Shown one piece after another: positions 1-9,653 of a stretch of 9,653 bases of DNA (within the stretch, counting starts at the first letter, position 1; every line of letters begins with the position of its first letter). This DNA comes from Pseudomonadota bacterium. GTDB lineage: Bacteria > Pseudomonadota > Alphaproteobacteria > Sphingomonadales > Sphingomonadaceae. Location: contig JAEZES010000024.1 of the NCBI GenBank assembly GCA_023432995.1, positions 1-9,653 on the forward strand. The letters run 5' to 3'. The notes below the pieces were generated by a model. That model saw only the letters and a program-made list of their open reading frames with translations. It searched no databases and was not told the DNA's origin. Made by a program: the position numbers and the translations under genes.

Positions 1-36
1 GGCGCCGCCCTGAAACTTCCGATCGGCCGTCGGCTG

Positions 37-609
37 TCAGATGGCGTAGCGGATGGTCAGTCGCTGCCGGCGGCGCATCGCCGCCCCGACGAAGCCGAAC
101 CCGACGAGCAGCATGGCCCAAGTGGCGGGTTCGGGGACGCCCCCTTGCACCGCGCGAGTGTTCAGGAACGAGAAGCTCAGGTCGTTGTAGTCGAACGGAC
201 CGTTGAACAGATCCTCGAAGCTCACCAAGGTCCGGTTGGGCTGCCAGTTGTCCTGTACGCGCGCATGCGTGTGATTGTCGGGATTGAGGCCCGCCGCACC
301 GGTGAAGAAGTCGTACCCGGTATTGTTCACGTGGAGCCTGAAGGTCAGGACCGTACCCGGGGCAAAGGTTCCCAGGCTGACCTCGCTGCCGACGGGGCTC
401 GTGTGATTGTTGAAGATGAACAGCCCGGTGTTGACCAGGTAGAGGTCGTTGCTGAAGGCGGCCGAGTTGCCCTCGTAGCGCGCGATCACCTCATTGGCGC
501 CGGCCACGACGAGGAAACCCTCGGTCCCCGGTGCGGCAATCGGTTGCGCCAGGGCGCTCGTTCCCGCGCACAGAGCGACGGCAGCACAGGCTACGCTGAC
601 AATTCTCAT
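37..609 (-). CDS. Secreted PEP-CTERM (PEPxxWA) protein with DUF4114-like motif
   Basis: A 190-residue exported protein whose molecular role is unknown. Residues 1-21 form a signal peptide (MRI start, hydrophobic core, TSALA before the likely cut). The C-terminus is a PEP-CTERM sorting signal of the PEPxxWA subtype: VPEPATWA at 158-165, a hydrophobic helix, then a basic RRRQR cluster. In this family the signal is handled by an exosortase in the inner membrane, and many members are linked to exopolysaccharide or envelope functions. FEDL (131-134) followed by DYNDLSF (140-146) resembles the acidic signature of DUF4114, which may bind calcium; that is inference. The frame is open further upstream to 894, but I chose the ATG at 609 because a GGGAG Shine-Dalgarno lies about 8 nt before it and the signal peptide starts there. 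The gene appears to stand alone, and no exosortase is in the window. Confidence 0.88.
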   Translation of the reverse strand: MRIVSVACAAVALCAGTSALAQPIAAPGTEGFLVVAGANEVIARYEGNSAAFSNDLYLVNTGLFIFNNHTSPVGSEVSLGTFAPGTVLTFRLHVNNTGYDFFTGAAGLNPDNHTHARVQDNWQPNRTLVSFEDLFNGPFDYNDLSFSFLNTRAVQGGVPEPATWAMLLVGFGFVGAAMRRRQRLTIRYAI

Positions 610-738
610 GAGTCGGTACTCCCTTCGATTGTGTCGTGACCGCAACCCGATTCGACTAAGTAATTTACCATAGGAGCTGGTCATCACGCAGACGATTCGC
701 CGATACCCGCGAGACTGACCGATTTGCAGGCTGCATCT

Positions 739-753
739 GTCCCGAAACGGGAC
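739..753. repeat. Short perfect inverted repeat downstream of the DUF4336 gene
   Basis: GTCCCG-AAA-CGGGAC forms a 6-bp stem with a 3-nt loop about 45 nt past the DUF4336 stop. It lies between two minus-strand genes, so it could end the DUF4336 transcript. No T-run follows on either strand, so it may only be a processing or stabilising hairpin, or chance. Confidence 0.35.
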
Positions 754-797
754 GCGTTCCCCAGCCCGGCGAACTTCAACAAGCAAAACGGCGGGGG

Positions 798-1475
798 TTA
801 GCCGAAACGCCGCCACGCGGCAGCGAACAGCTCCGCCGCGGTTGAGTCCTCGATGATCCGGCCATGGCCGATGACGATACGCTGCGGATTCCACGTCCGG
901 ACCTGCTCGACCAGCTCGCGGACCGCGGCTTTGTCGCGGATCGCGAAGCGGTGGTAGAACACCACGCCGGGCGCTCCGTAGCAGCCGAGCAGGCGGAAGA
1001 AGGCCTTCTCCCCGGCGCCATGCTCGCTCTGGTAGTTGTAGAGCAGGTCGGCGGTGACGAGCGAGCGGCTGGGCCGGTGGAACAGCACCGTCTCACGGAT
1101 CGCGTGGCGCTCGACGATCAGGTGGTCGATCCCGCCCGGCAGCGCCGGAGGCCGGTCGCGGGTCATCGTCTCGGCGCGCGGGATCGGGCCGCTCCGCGCC
1201 TCGAGCGCCGCGGGCACGAACACGCGTGCCTGCGGGAACGCCTCCGCCGCCTGTCGCAGGAAGCGGTAATGGTAGAGGTTCGGCGCGAGGATCGCCCTGA
1301 CCGGGCCGAGCTCGGCGATCCGCGCGATCGCTTCCGGTGCCAGCGCGACAGGTGAGTAGAGCACCAGGCCCTCGTCCCCGGCGAGCACGGTCATCCGCAC
1401 GCTGCCGCGAAACAGCGGCGTCTGGAAATGCCCGTTCACGCTCCACAGGCCCTCGGCGATCGGTTCGGGCAGCAT
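798..1475 (-). CDS. DUF4336 family protein (degenerate metallo-beta-lactamase-like fold)
   Basis: A 225-residue cytosolic protein of the DUF4336 family, which is related to metallo-beta-lactamase-fold hydrolases; its substrate is not known. Visible family features are APNLYHYRFL (64-73) where classical enzymes have HxHxDH, PQARVFVPA (81-89), the TADLLYN block (141-147) that holds the equivalent of the metal-binding Asp, and a late IGHGRII (202-208). The classical HxHxDH set is incomplete, so a standard two-zinc active site is unlikely. No signal peptide or membrane segment is visible. I use the ATG at 1475; an in-frame TTG at 1487, directly after a TAG, would add four residues. Neither has a clear Shine-Dalgarno. 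The gene follows rplL after a terminator, and no convincing promoter is seen in the short gap, so read-through from rplJL may contribute. The family call is from memory of its motifs. Confidence 0.8.
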   Translation of the reverse strand: MLPEPIAEGLWSVNGHFQTPLFRGSVRMTVLAGDEGLVLYSPVALAPEAIARIAELGPVRAILAPNLYHYRFLRQAAEAFPQARVFVPAALEARSGPIPRAETMTRDRPPALPGGIDHLIVERHAIRETVLFHRPSRSLVTADLLYNYQSEHGAGEKAFFRLLGCYGAPGVVFYHRFAIRDKAAVRELVEQVRTWNPQRIVIGHGRIIEDSTAAELFAAAWRRFG

Positions 1476-1524
1476 AGGCCGGCGCAACTAGCCCGTCGGG
1501 CGCCGCGCGGCCAGCGCCGACGCG

Positions 1525-1552
1525 AAAAGGGCGGCGCCGCGCGGCGCCGCCC
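1525..1552 (-). terminator. Rho-independent terminator of rplJL
   Basis: Bases 1529-1552 are a perfect 24-bp palindrome (half: GGGCGGCGCCGC), a very stable GC hairpin. On the minus strand it is followed at once by TTTT (1528-1525). It lies about 65 nt past the rplL stop, where the rplJL transcript should end. The U-tract is short, so termination may be incomplete and allow some read-through into the DUF4336 gene. Confidence 0.75.
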
Positions 1553-1555
1553 CTC

Positions 1556-1609
1556 GTCGCCCCGGCGAACGCCGGGGCCTTGTGCACGCGGTCCCGGCTG
1601 TCGCCGGGA
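1556..1609. repeat. REP-like pair of hairpins in the rplL 3' region
   Basis: Two hairpins of related sequence stand in opposite orientation. The first is GCCCCGGCG-AA-CGCCGGGGC (1559-1578). The second is TCCCGGC-TGTC-GCCGGGA (1592-1609), with flanks GTCGCCCCGGCGAA and TCGCCGGGATGAGG that look like inverted versions of one unit. I know this CCCGGCGAA/TTCGCCGGG pattern as an abundant dispersed intergenic repeat in sphingomonads. The arrangement resembles a BIME (paired REP element) and would protect the 3' end of the rplJL mRNA or add to termination. Only this pair is present in the window, so dispersal cannot be shown here. Confidence 0.6.
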
Positions 1610-1615
1610 TGAGGC

Positions 1616-1999
1616 TTACTTGAGCTCGACGGTGCCGCCGGCTTCCTCGATCTTCTTCTTGATCTCTTCGGCCTCGGCCTTGTTGACGCCTTCCTTGAGC
1701 GGCTTCGGCGCGCTCTCGACGAGGGTCTTGGCTTCGGTCAGGCCCAGGCCGGTGATGGCGCGGACTTCCTTGATCACCTGGATCTTCTTGCCGCCGTCAC
1801 CGGTCAGGATGACGTCGAACTCGGTCTTCTCCTCGGCGGCGGCGCCACCGGCATCCCCACCGCCGGCGGCGGGGGCAGCGACGGCGACGGCAGCGGCGGC
1901 GGAAACGCCCCACGCCTCTTCGAGCGCCTTGGCGAGTTCGGCAGCTTCCATGACGGTCAGCTGCGACAGGTCTTCAACGAGCTTGGCGATATCGGCCAT
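1616..1999 (-). CDS. rplL: 50S ribosomal protein bL12 (L7/L12)
   Basis: The 127-residue stalk protein that recruits and stimulates translation GTPases on the large ribosomal subunit. Residues 1-32 form the N-terminal dimerisation and L10-binding domain. Residues 33-56 are an Ala/Gly-rich flexible hinge. Residues 57-127 are the compact C-terminal factor-binding domain with the conserved KKIQVIKEVR (71-80), GLGLTEAK (84-91) and APKPLKEGV (97-105). The length is normal for the family. The ATG is set by a CGGAG Shine-Dalgarno at 2009-2013, nine nt upstream. It lies 66 nt downstream of rplJ on the same strand, the usual order, and is followed by a strong terminator. Unusually, rpoB does not follow it: rpoBC lies on the other side of rplJ and on the opposite strand. 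Confidence 0.98.
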   Translation of the reverse strand: MADIAKLVEDLSQLTVMEAAELAKALEEAWGVSAAAAVAVAAPAAGGGDAGGAAAEEKTEFDVILTGDGGKKIQVIKEVRAITGLGLTEAKTLVESAPKPLKEGVNKAEAEEIKKKIEEAGGTVELK

Positions 2000-2065
2000 G
2001 TCAAAATACTCCGTTCAAATGCTGGACCGGGGCGAACCCCGGAAATTCGAGAAGGGAAGAACCGC

Positions 2066-2581
2066 TTATGCCGCTTCCTTGGCGCCGTAGGCGCCGAAGA
2101 CGCGGGCGAGCTTGGCTGCCGGGGCGTTGACCAGCTGCGCCACCTTGGTGGCGGGCGCATTGACCAGGCCGACGATCTTGCCGCGCAGCTCGTCGAGGCT
2201 CGGCATCGAGGCGAGCGCCTTGATCCCTGCCGCGTCGAGCACCGTGCTGCCCATCGAGCCGCCGACGATCTCGAGCTTGTCGTTCGTCTTGGCGAAGTCC
2301 ACCGCGGCCTTGGCGGCGGCGACCGGATCGGTCGACCACGCGAGGGCGGTCGGGCCGGTGAGGTATTCCTCGAGGCCCGAGTACGGGGTGTCCTTGATGG
2401 CGAGCTTGGCGAGGCGGTTCTTCGCAACCTTGTACGATGCACCCGCGTCGCGCATCTTCGACCGCAGGTCGGTCGACTGACCGACCGACAGCCCGAGGTT
2501 GCGGGTGACGACCACCACGCCGACCTCGTTGAAGACCGCGTTCAGCGATGCGACCGATTCGGCTTTCTGCGAACGATCCAT
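2066..2581 (-). CDS. rplJ: 50S ribosomal protein uL10
   Basis: The 171-residue protein that anchors L12 dimers to the 23S rRNA GTPase centre. Residues 1 to about 130 make the rRNA-binding globular domain, with MDRSQKAESV at the start, VVVVTRNLGLSV (22-33) and YKVAKNRLAKLAI (50-62). The C-terminal helix that carries L12 shows an imperfect tandem repeat, LVNAPATKVAQ (139-149) and LVNAPAAKLAR (150-160), consistent with successive L12-dimer sites; alphaproteobacterial L10 is known to carry three dimers. The start is fixed by AAGGAG at 2588-2593, six nt before the ATG. It is the first gene of an rplJ-rplL unit. In many bacteria the L10-L12 complex binds the rplJ leader and represses its own synthesis, and the structured upstream region fits that. 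Confidence 0.98.
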   Translation of the reverse strand: MDRSQKAESVASLNAVFNEVGVVVVTRNLGLSVGQSTDLRSKMRDAGASYKVAKNRLAKLAIKDTPYSGLEEYLTGPTALAWSTDPVAAAKAAVDFAKTNDKLEIVGGSMGSTVLDAAGIKALASMPSLDELRGKIVGLVNAPATKVAQLVNAPAAKLARVFGAYGAKEAA

Positions 2582-2599
2582 GCCTTACTCCTTCACTGT

Positions 2600-2740
2600 G
2601 GCCGCGCGCGTATTCGTGCGCGTGGCCGGCTACGTTGCCGCATCGCCGAAGCGACACGGGCGAGTCCGTTGATGGGGAAGGAGCGCGCCGAAACGCGTTG
2701 AGGCGGCGCGGGAGCGCCACTGGAATCTCTTTTCCCCGTC
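2600..2740 (-). promoter_or_regulatory. Structured rplJ leader, candidate L10/L12 autoregulatory site
   Basis: Read on the minus strand, the RNA upstream of rplJ can fold into several stems. GACGGGGAA (2740-2732) pairs with TTCCCCATC (2679-2671) with one mismatch. It encloses two hairpins: GGCGC-TCCC-GCGCC (2718-2705) and CGCG-TTTCGG-CGCG (2697-2684). Next comes TCGC-TTCG-GCGA (2654-2643), a 4-bp stem capped by a stable UUCG tetraloop. Last, just before the Shine-Dalgarno, is GGCC-A-CGCGC / GCGCG-C-GGCC (2627-2600). In E. coli and many other bacteria the L10-L12 complex binds the rplJ leader to repress translation. Assigning that role here rests on position and folding, since I cannot identify the kink-turn of the known L10 leader by eye. 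Confidence 0.5.
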
Positions 2741-2933
2741 TAGGCTGCAGATTAAGCGGGAAGCCCGCAGCAGCTGTCTCGGACGGATGACCTCGAAGCC
2801 GTTGGCTCCGCGATCGGGCCGGGCCTTTGGCTCGCACGAGGCCGAAAGTCAACCATTCAGTCGGGAGGCGCCACTCGCTCCAGAAGCGGGCCGGCATCGT
2901 TCGCTCTCCCGTCACGCCAGGGCGGGCGGGAAC

Positions 2934-2965
2934 CGTTGCCGCGCTGGGCCGCTGACCCGGCAACG
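2934..2965. repeat. 8-bp inverted repeat upstream of the small membrane-protein gene
   Basis: CGTTGCCG (2934-2941) and CGGCAACG (2958-2965) are perfect inverted repeats around a 16-nt GC-rich spacer. The right arm ends 10 nt before the AAGGAG ribosome binding site of the 23-residue gene. It could be a leader hairpin controlling translation, or a regulator site. No good promoter was found beside it. Confidence 0.45.
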
Positions 2966-2987
2966 ATAACCCTCGAAGGAGAACCCC

Positions 2988-3059
2988 GTGGGCCGCCCTG
3001 TCGTCATCGGACTCGGAACGCTGATCCTGATCCTGGTCGCGGTCGCCTTGCTGTTCTAG
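2988..3059 (+). CDS. Probable 23-residue single-pass membrane microprotein
   Basis: A tiny gene starting at GTG. The product begins MGRPVVIGLGTLIL and continues as an unbroken run of Ile, Leu, Val and Ala to a final LLF: one hydrophobic helix with a single Arg near the N-terminus and no charged residue afterwards. It should sit in the inner membrane, with the Arg end probably cytoplasmic. Three things support a real gene: a strong AAGGAG Shine-Dalgarno at 2976-2981, six nt before the GTG; a purely hydrophobic translation ending cleanly at TAG; and a large hairpin 20 nt after the stop. I do not recognise a family and give no function. It faces away from rplJ and converges with the XRE/DUF2975 pair. 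A chance hydrophobic frame is the main alternative. Confidence 0.65.
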   Translation: MGRPVVIGLGTLILILVAVALLF

Positions 3060-3079
3060 CCGGCGCCCGAGCGTACCAG

Positions 3080-3112
3080 GGCCCGGCACTCGCGCTGAGC
3101 GAGGGCCGGGCC
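3080..3112. terminator. Long hairpin between convergent genes, candidate bidirectional terminator
   Basis: GGCCCGGC (3080-3087) pairs with GCCGGGCC (3105-3112), and inside it CTCGC (3089-3093) pairs with GCGAG (3099-3103). One A-G mismatch separates the two stems, and the loop is GCTGA. The hairpin lies between the stop of the plus-strand microprotein gene and the stop of the minus-strand XRE gene, exactly where both transcripts should end. Neither side has a real T-run, so it may act with Rho or as a 3' stabiliser. Confidence 0.55.
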
Positions 3113-3132
3113 GTTCGTTCGGCGGCAAGTGC

Positions 3133-3339
3133 TCAGTCGCCCTCGTAGCCGAGCAGGTCCCCCGGCTGGCAGTCGAGTTCGCGGCAGATCGCCTCGAGCG
3201 TCGAGAAGCGGATCGCCCTGGCCTTGCCGGTCTTGAGGATCGAGACGTTGGCCAGCGTGAGGCCGATCCGTTCGGCGAGCTCGGTCAGTGTCATCCCGCG
3301 CTGGCGCAGAAGCTCGTCGAGCGAGACGGCGATCGGCAT
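3133..3339 (-). CDS. XRE-family regulator, YozG-like (Cro/CI helix-turn-helix)
   Basis: A 68-residue protein that is almost entirely one Cro/CI-type DNA-binding domain. The helix-turn-helix spans about residues 17-36 (TLTELAERIG, then LTLANVSILK). The following KARAIRFSTLEAICRELDCQPGDLL (39-63) is the signature of the small YozG-type subgroup. With no sensor domain, it should act as a dimeric repressor or depend on a partner. Its ATG shares one base with the stop of the upstream DUF2975 gene (TGATG) and lacks its own clear Shine-Dalgarno, so translation is probably coupled. Small XRE proteins of this type are commonly encoded beside DUF2975 membrane proteins. The likely target is the tandem dyad site in front of the pair. 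Confidence 0.92.
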   Translation of the reverse strand: MPIAVSLDELLRQRGMTLTELAERIGLTLANVSILKTGKARAIRFSTLEAICRELDCQPGDLLGYEGD

Positions 3340-3845
3340 CAGACGGTACCGGCCAGGTCGTCGTGCAGCTGCGCGCCGTGCCGGAATACCCTCGCCAGCA
3401 CAAACAGGACAAGCGCGAGGACGAGACTGTTGAGCGACAGTCCGCCGCTCGTCGAGAACAGGCCTGCGAGCGGCCCGAATTTCATGAAGTTGAATTCACC
3501 CGCGCCGAGCACGAAGGCGAGGGCGAAGACTATCTGGTAGGCGAGCGCGACGACCGCCATCTCGTTTAATCGCCGGACGTTGCGGAATGCAAAAGGTTCG
3601 CCTTCGCGGACGCTGCCGATGATCTGCCCTAGCAGTTGCACAAACCTGAACGACAGCGCGATCGCCAGCGCGGCAACGATGTTCACGCCCGCGGTTCGTG
3701 CGGCCAGCTCAGGGCGGTCGACCATCAGCATGGCGAAGAGCACAAGGAGTCCCGCGAGAGCGAGGGCGAACACTCCCATGAGGAAGAGAGTCAGGATGCG
3801 GCAGGCCTGCAAGGGCCAGTCTCTGCGGATACGCGCTGTTGCCAT
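3339..3845 (-). CDS. DUF2975 family four-helix membrane protein
   Basis: A 168-residue inner-membrane protein of unknown biochemical role. Four hydrophobic segments are visible at about 17-41, 53-76, 95-115 and 137-154. Family marks are the REGEPFAFRNVRRLN loop (80-94), the variant here of the usual G-x-PF...N..RL motif, and the C-terminal ARVFRHGAQLHDDLAGTV (151-168). The frame is open further upstream, but the ATG at 3845 is chosen because a GGAGG Shine-Dalgarno (3855-3851) sits five nt before it and the promoter and operator lie just beyond. It is the first gene of a two-gene unit with the overlapping XRE regulator. DUF2975/XRE pairs recur in many bacteria; the idea that the membrane protein modulates the regulator is inference. 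Confidence 0.9.
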   Translation of the reverse strand: MATARIRRDWPLQACRILTLFLMGVFALALAGLLVLFAMLMVDRPELAARTAGVNIVAALAIALSFRFVQLLGQIIGSVREGEPFAFRNVRRLNEMAVVALAYQIVFALAFVLGAGEFNFMKFGPLAGLFSTSGGLSLNSLVLALVLFVLARVFRHGAQLHDDLAGTV

Positions 3846-3866
3846 GTGAACCTCCACCAACCTACA

Positions 3867-3897
3867 TATCGAATAACGATAATATCGCAATTCGATA
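3867..3897. promoter_or_regulatory. Tandem TATCG-N5-CGATA operator, candidate XRE binding sites
   Basis: Two copies of the dyad TATCG-N5-CGATA lie side by side at 3867-3881 (spacer AATAA) and 3883-3897 (spacer CAATT), separated by one base. Together they form a 31-bp near-palindrome centred on 3882, with 13 of 15 pairs matching. The centre-to-centre distance is 16 bp, about one and a half helical turns. The sites cover the -10 and most of the -35/-10 spacer of the DUF2975-XRE promoter, as expected for repression by the XRE protein binding as dimers. The sequence is directly visible; which protein binds is inference. Confidence 0.75.
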
Positions 3898-3906
3898 AGG
3901 CGGCAA
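3879..3906 (-). promoter_or_regulatory. Candidate sigma70 promoter of the DUF2975-XRE unit
   Basis: On the minus strand, TTGCCG (3906-3901) and TATTAT (3884-3879) are separated by 16 nt. Transcription would begin near 3872, giving a leader of about 27 nt before the DUF2975 ATG. The -10 lies inside the tandem dyad operator. Confidence 0.6.
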
Positions 3907-3929
3907 GTGGTTTTTGCTGCTCCCCGGGT

Positions 3930-3958
3930 TTGACACCCACGCATCGCTTCCCTATATG
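3930..3958 (+). promoter_or_regulatory. Strong sigma70-type promoter of rpoBC
   Basis: A perfect -35 TTGACA (3930-3935) is followed after exactly 17 nt by TATATG (3953-3958). The predicted start near 3965 leaves a leader of about 225 nt before rpoB. Because rplJL points the other way, rpoBC cannot be read from the usual upstream ribosomal promoter, so this should be its main promoter. Confidence 0.8.
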
Positions 3959-4145
3959 CGCCCTCCGTTCGACCGCTTCGAGCAAGGCGGGCCCATGTGC
4001 GGGGGCTTGCCACGGAAGGAAGCGTCGGACCGTCCGCTCGACACGTCGATCAATGCTGCAGCTCCGGTTCCGGAAGGGACTCGGCGTGCCTGCGGCGTTT
4101 TTGGCGTCCGGGACGGGGCCGCCCCGCACAGGGCACGAATTTTGA

Positions 4146-4163
4146 GCCGGGCGCGCGCCCGGC
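4146..4163 (+). promoter_or_regulatory. 18-bp perfect GC palindrome in the rpoB leader
   Basis: GCCGGGCGCGCGCCCGGC can fold into a 7-bp stem with a GCGC loop, 27 nt before the rpoB ATG and 12 nt before the GAGG ribosome binding site. No T-run follows, so it is unlikely to be an intrinsic terminator. It may be a processing, stabilising or translational-control hairpin. Confidence 0.45.
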
Positions 4164-4190
4164 AAGCAGAGCGAAGAGGCAACTCCCTCC

Positions 4191-8381
<4,191 letters not shown>

Positions 8382-8383
8382 CG

Positions 8384-8410
8384 GGACCGGGCGGCGACGC
8401 CGCCCTGTCC
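8384..8410 (+). repeat. Hairpin in the rpoB-rpoC spacer
   Basis: GGGCGGC-GAC-GCCGCCC (8389-8405) is a perfect 7-bp stem. It is extended by GGAC (8384-8387) pairing with GTCC (8407-8410) across one mismatch. It begins three nt after the rpoB stop. No T-run follows, and rpoC should be co-transcribed, so an RNA-processing or stability role is more likely than termination. Confidence 0.5.
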
Positions 8411-8449
8411 TCTCCGCGCCAAGAACATCACCCGCAAGGGACCTGAAAA

Positions 8450-9653
<1,204 letters not shown>

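Larger units (their letters stand above)
2582..2987. other. 406-nt divergent intergenic region: rplJ leader and upstream DNA
   Basis: No protein gene is supported here. The half next to rplJ (2582 to about 2745) is a folded leader, listed separately. Further up, the best minus-strand -35 match is TTGACT (2852-2847), but its 17-nt-spaced partner CAAAGG is poor. A TAATCT (2754-2749) nearer the leader lacks a good -35. I therefore do not place the rplJ promoter firmly. The right end holds an inverted repeat (2934-2965) and the ribosome binding site of the small plus-strand gene. The open frames across this stretch look like GC-driven chance frames. Confidence 0.6.
3846..4190. other. 345-nt divergent intergenic region between DUF2975 and rpoB
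   Basis: From left to right it holds the DUF2975 Shine-Dalgarno, a tandem dyad operator, the minus-strand DUF2975 promoter, the plus-strand rpoB promoter and a long rpoB leader with a GC palindrome near its end. The -35 boxes of the two divergent promoters (3901-3906 and 3930-3935) are only 23 bp apart. About 3861-3900 is a sharp AT-rich island in otherwise GC-rich DNA. The open frame that runs through the leader into rpoB in another phase has no start signal and no recognisable product. Confidence 0.7.

Noticed and set aside
610..894. An N-terminal extension of the PEP-CTERM gene up to 894
   Set aside because: It would bury the signal peptide inside the protein and overlap the DUF4336 gene. 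The ATG at 609 has its own Shine-Dalgarno.
2001..3128. A 375-codon minus-strand frame overlapping rplJ and its upstream region
   Set aside because: It overlaps rplJ in another phase, is very Arg-rich, and crosses the opposite-strand microprotein and the rplJ leader. Nothing supports it.
4081..4110. A T-run (about 4098-4102) in the rpoB leader as an attenuator
   Set aside because: No stable hairpin directly precedes the T-run; only 3-bp stems can be formed.

Overview
The window is a high-GC chromosomal segment that most likely comes from an alphaproteobacterium of the order Sphingomonadales. The signs are a PEPxxWA-type PEP-CTERM protein, the N-terminal form of RpoB (a low-complexity Ala/Gly/Thr/Lys stretch followed by KKRIRKIFG), the MDQTNPLSE form of the rifampicin region, and a paired CCCGGCGAA/TTCGCCGGG-type hairpin repeat like those I know from sphingomonad intergenic DNA. 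This placement is by recognition, not by a search.

Layout. On the minus strand from the left: a secreted PEP-CTERM protein with a DUF4114-like motif (37-609); a DUF4336 protein with a degenerate metallo-beta-lactamase-like fold (798-1475); a terminator and REP-like hairpin pair (1525-1609); then rplL (1616-1999) and rplJ (2066-2581), the L12 and L10 proteins of the ribosomal stalk, behind a structured leader. On the plus strand comes a probable 23-residue single-helix membrane protein (2988-3059), followed by a hairpin that could end transcription from both sides. On the minus strand follows a two-gene unit: a four-helix DUF2975 membrane protein (3339-3845) and an overlapping 68-residue XRE/YozG-type regulator (3133-3339). 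From 3930 to the end, the plus strand carries a near-consensus promoter, a ~225-nt leader, complete rpoB (4191-8381) and the first 401 codons of rpoC (8450 to window end).

How it works together. rplJL and rpoBC supply the ribosomal stalk and the RNA polymerase core. Most bacteria carry them head-to-tail as rplJ-rplL-rpoB-rpoC. Here they point away from each other, with about 1.6 kb of unrelated small genes between rplJ and rpoB. rpoBC therefore needs its own promoter, and a very good one is visible. The DUF2975/XRE unit fires divergently from the same short region, and its promoter overlaps two tandem copies of a TATCG-N5-CGATA dyad, a convincing candidate operator for autoregulation. The most interesting material is this rearranged junction: the operator, the back-to-back promoters, the tiny membrane protein and the two structured leaders. 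The protein families themselves are known.
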